From positions 9,879,190 to 9,943,189 of the forward strand of contig CM055887.1 of assembly GCA_029582165.1 (NCBI GenBank): 64,000 bases of DNA, written 5' to 3'. A model generated the notes under the pieces. It was not told where the DNA came from. It made no database searches and saw only the letters and a program-made list of their open reading frames with translations. The DNA is from Portulaca oleracea. Lineage: Eukaryota > Streptophyta > Magnoliopsida > Caryophyllales > Portulacaceae. This document shows positions 58,090-64,000 of this stretch, one piece after another. A program made the position numbers and the translations under genes. Within the stretch, counting starts at the first letter, position 1. Every line of letters starts with the position of its first letter.

Positions 58090-58848
58090 GTTTTGGTGTT
58101 TCATTTCTTAAGGAGGTTATTGGGGTTTTTTTACTTTCATATTATTATTCCTTGTCTAAATTTTTATGTGGGTTTATTTGATGAATGGGTAGTATTTGCT
58201 CTCTGTATTCTGGTCATTTGGTTTTGGGTTTGGGTATTATCTCTTTTGTAATAAGTAGATTTGGTGTTTGAGGTCTGAAATGTTGGTGGTGGTGATTGCA
58301 TTCATTGTAAATTCATGAATTTGTATTAATAATAAAATTTCTTTTGAATTAAATTTGTTCACGCAATTGTAGAGCGAGCAAAATTTTACCCAGTCTGAAT
58401 ACTTGAATTTTTCAGCTTTTTCATCTGAATTTCAACATTGATTAATATGACTGAATCTTTGAGACTTTTGTCTTATTTCTATTGTTTGAATCTTTGATTC
58501 GAACTGATATCTATCTGAATTGTATGCCCAGGAAAAACTGAGTAATAATCGTTAATTTCCCATCCAAATTTTAATACTAAAGCAAAACTAGCAGTAGAAA
58601 ATAGCCATATACTCACATTAATCTCAAAAATCATATTCTTGAAGATACCATGCAACTGTACTCAGATCTGGCTGTCACCAGCTTATATAAAAGGAGTAAT
58701 GTACTAAAGCTATACAGCACATAAAGATGCATGTAACAGTCGCTCTAATGGGGAACTGTAACAAAAAAAAAAAAAAAAAAAGCTCAGTTTTTTTTTTCGT
58801 ATGATCTAATGTTGACATAGTATTTCCCAAAGAGCCCGAAAAAAAAAA
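58090..58848. other. 3' regions between convergent genes
   Basis: Probable 3' UTR of the arabinogalactan peptide gene (an AATAAAA signal near 58332) and, from the other side, of the SDR gene. Poly-A/T runs near 58760-58795. No gene. Confidence 0.5.
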
Positions 58849-61482
58849 TCACTTTTGCTTGATGGCAGCAAAGAGTTCTTGGATTGATCGTTTAGGAGCA
58901 TCAGGGCTAGCGATTATCTCAACCACTTTGTAAGAAGCCTCAGGATGAATTAGTGCCTCAACCGCAACTTCAGCAACTTGATCCCTTGATATACTGCCTC
59001 CAGTAAGAGTGTCCTGAGATATTTAGTACACATTAGTTGATGACCTTATAAATCAGTATAATTGCAAGCTAAAATAAGCAGAATTGTCCCACCCTGTATC
59101 GTAAATCTGCATTTTCTGGACAAACCTAACTGGATCTACAACAGCTTATGAAGTTTGTATGTGAAAGTCGCCCAAACATGACCAAACCAAACTATATGAG
59201 TAAAAGATAGTCAAGACTCGGAGACGCAGTGTAATTACCTCGGGCTCCATGACTATATTTCCAGAAGGAGGATCATTTTTTAACCCACCAGGGCGTATGA
59301 TTGTGTAGTTTATACCAGACTTGCGAATGTAGTTCTCGGCCTGTAGCTTTGCAATAAGTACGAGTCCAAACACATTGAGAATGATGTAGGCTGGATTCAG
59401 AAGCTGTCCCATCGCTGCCCCGTTCACCAGAATGGAAGATATAAGGATGAATCTGTTGATACCCTGCTTCCGACATGCTTCTACTAGATTCACAGTCCCA
59501 GAGTAATCCACCTTCAGTAGAACAATGCCATTAAAACACGGTTACCATTACAGATACAAACCCAAGATTGTTCCAAAACAGCCCGGCTTGCCACTGGCAA
59601 GGAATCTAGTGTTTTGTATGCCGCAGTATAATGTGTATACGAACAGAAGAAAAGACAAGGTGGGGAAAAAAGAATCTGTATATGCTTGCATGGACATGGC
59701 TACATGCTTTGGCAAACATGCATCAAGTTATCATGTTGCTCATCATTCAAAATCTGTATATTTTGGTCTAAAATTTAAGTGTCTGGTTCGATGCCAAAAT
59801 TATGATTGTCCAAAGTGGTTATCAGAGTTGAAATCAAAAACATGAACAACACGAGGAAAATTAGCTCATAAGCACAGATGAGATGAAACTATCTTGTCAA
59901 GTTGGTAAAACAGTTTTATCGAGGGTAAATGAGGGAAGCAACAAGCATCAGATTTCACCGTTCCGCAATGGTATCCATTATCCAACAACCATGAAAAGGT
60001 AGTGACATCTAGAATACCTTAAGGATAATTCCATTTCAGCTTCCACAGATCATTGACACAAAATTTGGGATCTGATACTGAGTGAAGGACTTGTTAAACA
60101 AGCAACATGTGACTAGAACCGTAAATGAATCAAACCTTCCAGGGAGCTGTTGGATCCCACGAGCGGCGAAAGCCTGTTGCACATATGACAGCCTCTGAGT
60201 CATTACTTATGGCATCCGCTAGCTTATCAGCACCCTCAGTAACATCTGCTTTAACCTGAACACAGAAAGATATATTCCACTTAGAATGTCTATTATCAAA
60301 ATTTCCACCTCCTCAGACATGATTGTATCCTTAAATATCAAATCCTTTGTCCTACTATCCTATCCTAGAGGCTTTTCTTTACATCAATTCTCACAACGTA
60401 GAGAAATACTTTAGAACATCAGGACCGATATTCACCCAAAGCCTTTGAACTCTAAGCATAGTAAAGCCATAGATTTCATAGCCCAAAGGTTGGCCCCCAT
60501 TGAACATGGCACCAAATAGATGTATCCAGTGTACCCAATTCATAAATACTTTCCCACTATCCAAGTATAGACATTTCTTTATAATCCAAATTAATAATTG
60601 ACATACAAATATCACAAATCCGTTGTAGTCTAGCTGGTCAGGATACTCGGCTCTCACCCGAGAGACCCGGGTTCGAGTCCCGGCAACGGAATTATCATTT
60701 TAGACTACGTTTTTCAACTAAGACAGTGATGGAACTATTTTGGCACAAAAAGCTGTCTAAATCTCTGATGTACAACTGAATTCACACAGGTTTTTTCCAT
60801 TATAAGTTTATAACCTACACATATTTCTTGAATAATGATTGATCATAGCACTTCCCACTAAAGAATTTTCTAGAACACAGAAGATATCTTTCATAGCTGA
60901 ATTTGGCCCATGCTTCAAAACATAGAGAATTGGCGACAGAAGTTGATCTAAATTCTGCTAAAAATCCAGACAGACCATAGGAATGCCCAAAATTGGAAGA
61001 CATAAACAAGAGAACTTACAAATTGAAGGGCAGGGTTAGAAGAGAAGGCAGACTTAGCCTTTTCAGGATCACGAACTCCAGCCTTGACAGAGAAACCTCT
61101 CGCCAACAGCTGCTCAACAATTCTTTTGCCAGTGTTGCCAGTTGCCCCAGCTACAAATATTTTCTTCCCACTTCCAGTTCCACCCACTTCTTGCTGCTCT
61201 TTCGTCTCAGCTCCTTCCATCTGAACACACAACAGACAATCAAAAACAGACCGTATGTAAGGAAATCAGCTGGGTTTTAGTCTTTATGTGGAATTGGGTT
61301 TTCTGGGTGTCTCTCAAAGTTATTGTTGAGAGAAATTAAAGGATTTTACTTACCTGGGTTGCTTTGATGGAGAAGGAACGTGTTGTGGTGGAGAAAGGGA
61401 TAGGCGCAATGAAGGATGTGGGAAATGAGGTGATGTGAAAGAGAGGGGTCTTAGTAGGAAGAAAGAAGGTCCTGGTAGCCAT
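58849..61482 (-). CDS. Chloroplast-type atypical SDR, NAD(P)-binding Rossmann protein (At2g34460/Tic62-like, 295 aa)
   Basis: Five exons on the minus strand: 61482-61354, 61220-61020, 60255-60136, 59511-59239, 59013-58849, all GT-AG; 888 nt joined. Residues 1-40 are Ser/Thr/Phe-rich with few acids, a plausible plastid transit peptide. The dinucleotide motif GATGNTG is at 68-74, followed by KRIVEQLLARGFSVKAGVRD. Later blocks are AVICATGFR, GTVNLVEACRKQG, ILVNGAAMGQLLNPAY, SGINYTIIRPGGLKNDPPSG and the C-terminal SYKVVEIIASPDAPKRS. The protein is collinear with the Arabidopsis At2g34460 type (atypical SDR, related to the Tic62 Rossmann domain). Substrate unknown. Intron 2 contains a tRNA-Glu on the opposite strand. 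Confidence 0.93.
60619..60691 (+). tRNA. tRNA-Glu(CTC)
   Basis: 73 nt with full cloverleaf: acceptor TCCGTTG/CAACGGA, anticodon stem CTCGG/CCGAG around loop CTCTCAC (anticodon CTC), T-arm CCGGG-TTCGAGT-CCCGG. Box B GGTTCGAGTCC is intact and TTTT at 60698-60701 can end Pol III transcription. It lies in intron 2 of the SDR gene, opposite strand. Confidence 0.93.
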
Positions 61483-61719
61483 GGTATATTGGCGTTGGAC
61501 AACAATTTGAAAGGGGCGTCTGTCAGTGACAGTGTCCACACGCCAAGTTCTCGAAGCTAGCAGCGATCGCTCCTTGTCGTGCCACGTTCCCTGCCAATCA
61601 CTTCGTTTTTATGTCAAGGCGCAATATCTATAATACTGCCGCAGTCTGATTGATGGAACTTGCAACATTATTATCACCCTTGAACTTGGCTGCCTCTAGT
61701 TTGAGGTTAATGTTATATG

Positions 61720-62225
61720 GATTGGATAAAATAAAGTTTGGATGTATTGGATTGGATTGGATTAGATTGGATAAGTTACGATACTTTTTTGGAAAATTGT
61801 GTTTTAGAGAGGATAAGTTTTTTGGGAATTGTGTAAGGTTTGGATTGGATTGGATTGGATTGGATTGGACTAGAAAAAGTTATCAATCCAAAGAACAGGG
61901 CTCACCTTATACTTATCTTTCCAAAATATTAATGCGTTGTAATTTTGTACGGTAAATTGGGTGCGGTAAATGGTATAGTATGACAATGTTGTGAAAAGTG
62001 TGGTATGATATGGTAAAATTTATGGTAAGAATCATTGACGCAGTATATGAGGAGAGAGAATGTGAAAAGTAGATAAGAAAAGTGAGGAGAAAGAAGAGTG
62101 AGGAAATAGAAAGTTATGATTGTTATGGTAAAATGTGGAGGAATATGGTATAGTATGGAAGGATTATGGAAAGTGTGGGAAAATGTAGCAAGTACGGTGT
62201 GGAATCACACAAAAGAATAGGCCCT
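61720..62225. mobile_element. GGATT-rich repeat and third, diverged copy of the GCCCTGTTCTTTT MITE family
   Basis: TTGGATTGGATTGGATT runs at 61747 and 61843 end in TCCAAAGAACAGGGCT (61886-61901). From about 61930 to 62225 the interior of the MITE family is recognisable (GAGGAGAGAGAATGTGAAAAGTAG, GTGAGGA) and closes with AAAAGAATAGGCCC. The left end of the third copy is not clear. Confidence 0.5.
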
Positions 62226-62284
62226 AAATGTTGAGTCTTATGGTCCATTGGATCCTCCCAAGCGTTCGAGACAACTTAAGGCAT

Positions 62285-63119
62285 CCGTTTTGGCTTGAAT
62301 TAGTTCAATACGGGTCATTGCGTAAATAGTAGCTCGACTTGTGTGTTTCATACCTACACAGGTTGTGTCTGGTGGGACACGATCCATGTCAGCGTGAGTA
62401 ATTATTTCGGGTTATTTTCTTTTTGTGGAAATTAGGTTTTTAACCTAGTTTTGGCCTTTGAGCCTGTCAATTTTGCCTATTCTTTCTAGAGAGAAAAGAG
62501 AGAGTTCTATAGTCCTAAACTATAGGAGAATGTGAGAGAGTTATTGAGATTAGTCTGTCATCTCTGTCGAAGGATCGAATCACACATCGTGATAGTAATC
62601 GTGTTGTACTCCTCCTGTATAAATTATTTTCTGACTGCCGCCATCTCCGGGTTTTTCTCCCAGTTCTTGGGTTTTCCAGGTATCTCCTATGTTGGTTTTC
62701 ATCTATTTTTTTCTTCCCTGAATTTTGTCATAATTTTTGTCATCTCTATTCACTTTCATTTAATGTATAATCTGTAGGCAGTACTCTAAATTTTCTTTTA
62801 TTAAGGTTTTATTTCACTGTTGCTAAAGTTAAATTGTACTAGTGAAACCCTACAAAAGTTTGAAAAGAGCATTTGAATGTGACCTCAATGATAAAAAGGT
62901 GAGCAGAGAATCACATAAGTTCAAAAATGATCTAAAGGTCATCACACACCAAAAGAGATACATTTTTTTAACCAAAAAAAAAACCTAAAAAATTGCTTAG
63001 TTAAAGATAAGCGTAGGGCTGGATTGGATCTTTAATCTTAGAATTGGATGAGCCTGGTGTCAATTGAGGAGCCTTGAGGTTGTTACTACACCTTTATTAT
63101 GAATTCTGAATCATGTGTA
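62285..63119. other. LTR-like debris and intergenic sequence
   Basis: 62340-62620 resembles an LTR leader (ACACAGGTTGTGTC and GACACGATCCATGTC palindrome-like words, then GAGAGAAAAGAGAGAG), but no borders are visible. From 62850 on nothing was recognised. Confidence 0.35.
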
Positions 63120-64000
63120 TGTTAGGTTAAATATGGGCACCAATTTTGGGTTCGTCTTTGTAGCTTGGAGAGCAGGGCAAAAGACTTTGAGTGGGAATCA
63201 AGTTGTTGATTTGTTAGCTGCCTCTTTTTTGTAATTTCATGGCTGCCAAAGATTCTATTAACCCTAATTAATTGTGCTAGCCTTGTACTATAAATAGAGT
63301 CTAGGTGCTAGGCTTACTTGTCGCTATTAAGAGTGTGTTTCATCTTACCATAAGAGATTGACATGTAATTTCTACATTCCTGAGAGAGTTGTGTGAGGCT
63401 CATTTGTGACTGTCGAGTTCTCATATTGTAACTCTAGGGGGTTGTGAGATATTGTCGAGGTCTAGGAATCTCTGAAACTCTATTGTAATCCTTTGATAGT
63501 GCGTCGTTCGCTGTTTTTACCCAGTTTGGTTTTTCCACGTCAATTTCTTGTGTCGAATCTTTATTTATTTGTATCCTTATTATTGTTTGTCGGCTAACAA
63601 TGCCCTAAGAATCCTAACAATTGGTATCGGAACTTTGGTTAGAGCGTGGTTGATCTACAGATTGAGAGGCAATGGCAGGCACAATTGTGAAGATTCTAGA
63701 GTTAGATGGGAAAGACTACACATGGTGGAGGATGCGCGTTGAAAACGTGCTCTACCAGCAGAAGTTGCATCTTGCGATGGGTGAAAAGCCGAACAGATGG
63801 AACCAAAGATAAGGGAAGAACTTGATGGTCATGCATTCAGTACGGTGAGGCTGACCTTAGCTCGAAACATGGCTTTCAACGTCAACGATCAGAAAGCGAT
63901 GAAAGGTCAGTGAACCGTGTGGGATCAGTTCACTTTTGGTTCGTCTATGGTCACCGGCTCGCTTCCAGCCGCCATTTCCTCTCCTCGAATCAAACCTGGT
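63120..64000 (+). mobile_element. 5' end of a Ty1/copia element (runs off the window)
   Basis: LTR 63120-63619 (500 bp, TGTTAGG...CCTAACA) followed two bases later by the Met-tRNA-type primer site TGGTATCGGAAC (63622-63633) and a gag start. The rest lies beyond the window. Confidence 0.85.
63672..64000 (+). pseudogene. Copia gag N-terminus, frame-broken
   Basis: ATG at 63672 begins MAGTIVKILELDGKDYTWWRM, a DUF4219-like gag start (LDGKDYxxWxxxM). The frame shifts near 63800 (continuing MEPKIREELDGHAFSTVRLTLARNMAFNV, a UBN2-like part) and a TGA follows near 63912. This copy is not functional, at least at this end. Confidence 0.7.

Noticed and set aside
57877..58181. Longer start for the arabinogalactan peptide and an overlapping 89-codon frame
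   Set aside because: The upstream start is GTG, and the ATG at 57904 begins a proper signal peptide; the other frame has no family features.
59525..59845. 106-codon plus-strand frame within the SDR gene intron
   Set aside because: Lies in intron 3 of a well-supported minus-strand gene and has no recognisable domain.
61747..61870. GGATT runs resembling telomere-like or satellite repeats
   Set aside because: Short and irregular, not the plant telomere TTTAGGG, and tied to a MITE-like end.

Overview
The window is nuclear DNA of a flowering plant, most likely a eudicot. The evidence is genes with GT-AG introns, plant-specific families (urease accessory protein UreG with a His-rich N-terminus, an arabinogalactan peptide, a chloroplast-type atypical SDR, a CCDC174-like protein), Pol III tRNA genes, and dense nested plant repeats (Tat/Ogre-like and Athila-like Ty3/gypsy, Ty1/copia, Cassandra TRIM, LINE, MULE, hAT, CACTA and Stowaway-like elements). 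I cannot name the species.

Layout. 1-9842: a non-autonomous Tat/Ogre-like retrotransposon on the minus strand (tRNA-Arg primer site at 8721-8738, PPT near 185-194) carrying a decayed plant-mobile-domain (PMD) gene in antisense, with its own TATA box and introns, plus a hairpin tandem array. It is inserted in an older copia element whose 3' LTR is 10122-10902. 13758-19112: a Mutator-like element with ~400-bp inverted arms and a 9-bp target duplication, holding a captured chloroplast J-protein fragment and itself split by a gag-only copia element (15139-19085, TSD GTTCG) with an uninterrupted 674-codon gag. 19430-26230: MITEs, foldbacks, microsatellites and LTR debris. 26380-29713: UreG, seven exons. 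31090-44460: a nest made of a dead LINE reverse transcriptase, a Cassandra TRIM (5S-rRNA-like LTRs), and an Athila-like gypsy element (33623-44122, TSD GTAAT) that holds a 3.2-kb solo LTR in one LTR and a hAT element in its interior. 47360-51542: CCDC174-like gene, three exons. 54640-55803: LINE debris and a tRNA-Arg-like locus. 57904-58089: arabinogalactan peptide. 58849-61482 (minus): five-exon SDR gene with a tRNA-Glu(CTC) in an intron on the opposite strand. 63120-64000: 5' LTR and broken gag start of a further copia element running off the window.

The four protein genes are single-copy-type housekeeping or cell-surface genes with no shared pathway or operon-like logic; what links the window is repeated transposon nesting. 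The most unusual signals are (i) several unrelated repeat families that each carry their own short CG-containing palindrome in clusters, (ii) a hairpin array with a constant loop and partly covarying stems beside the Tat 3' LTR, (iii) the gene-capturing MULE, (iv) the intact gag without pol, and (v) a two-ORF gag-like pair overlapping at TCC-TGA. Intron positions, target duplications and repeat boundaries were read by eye; no database search was possible.
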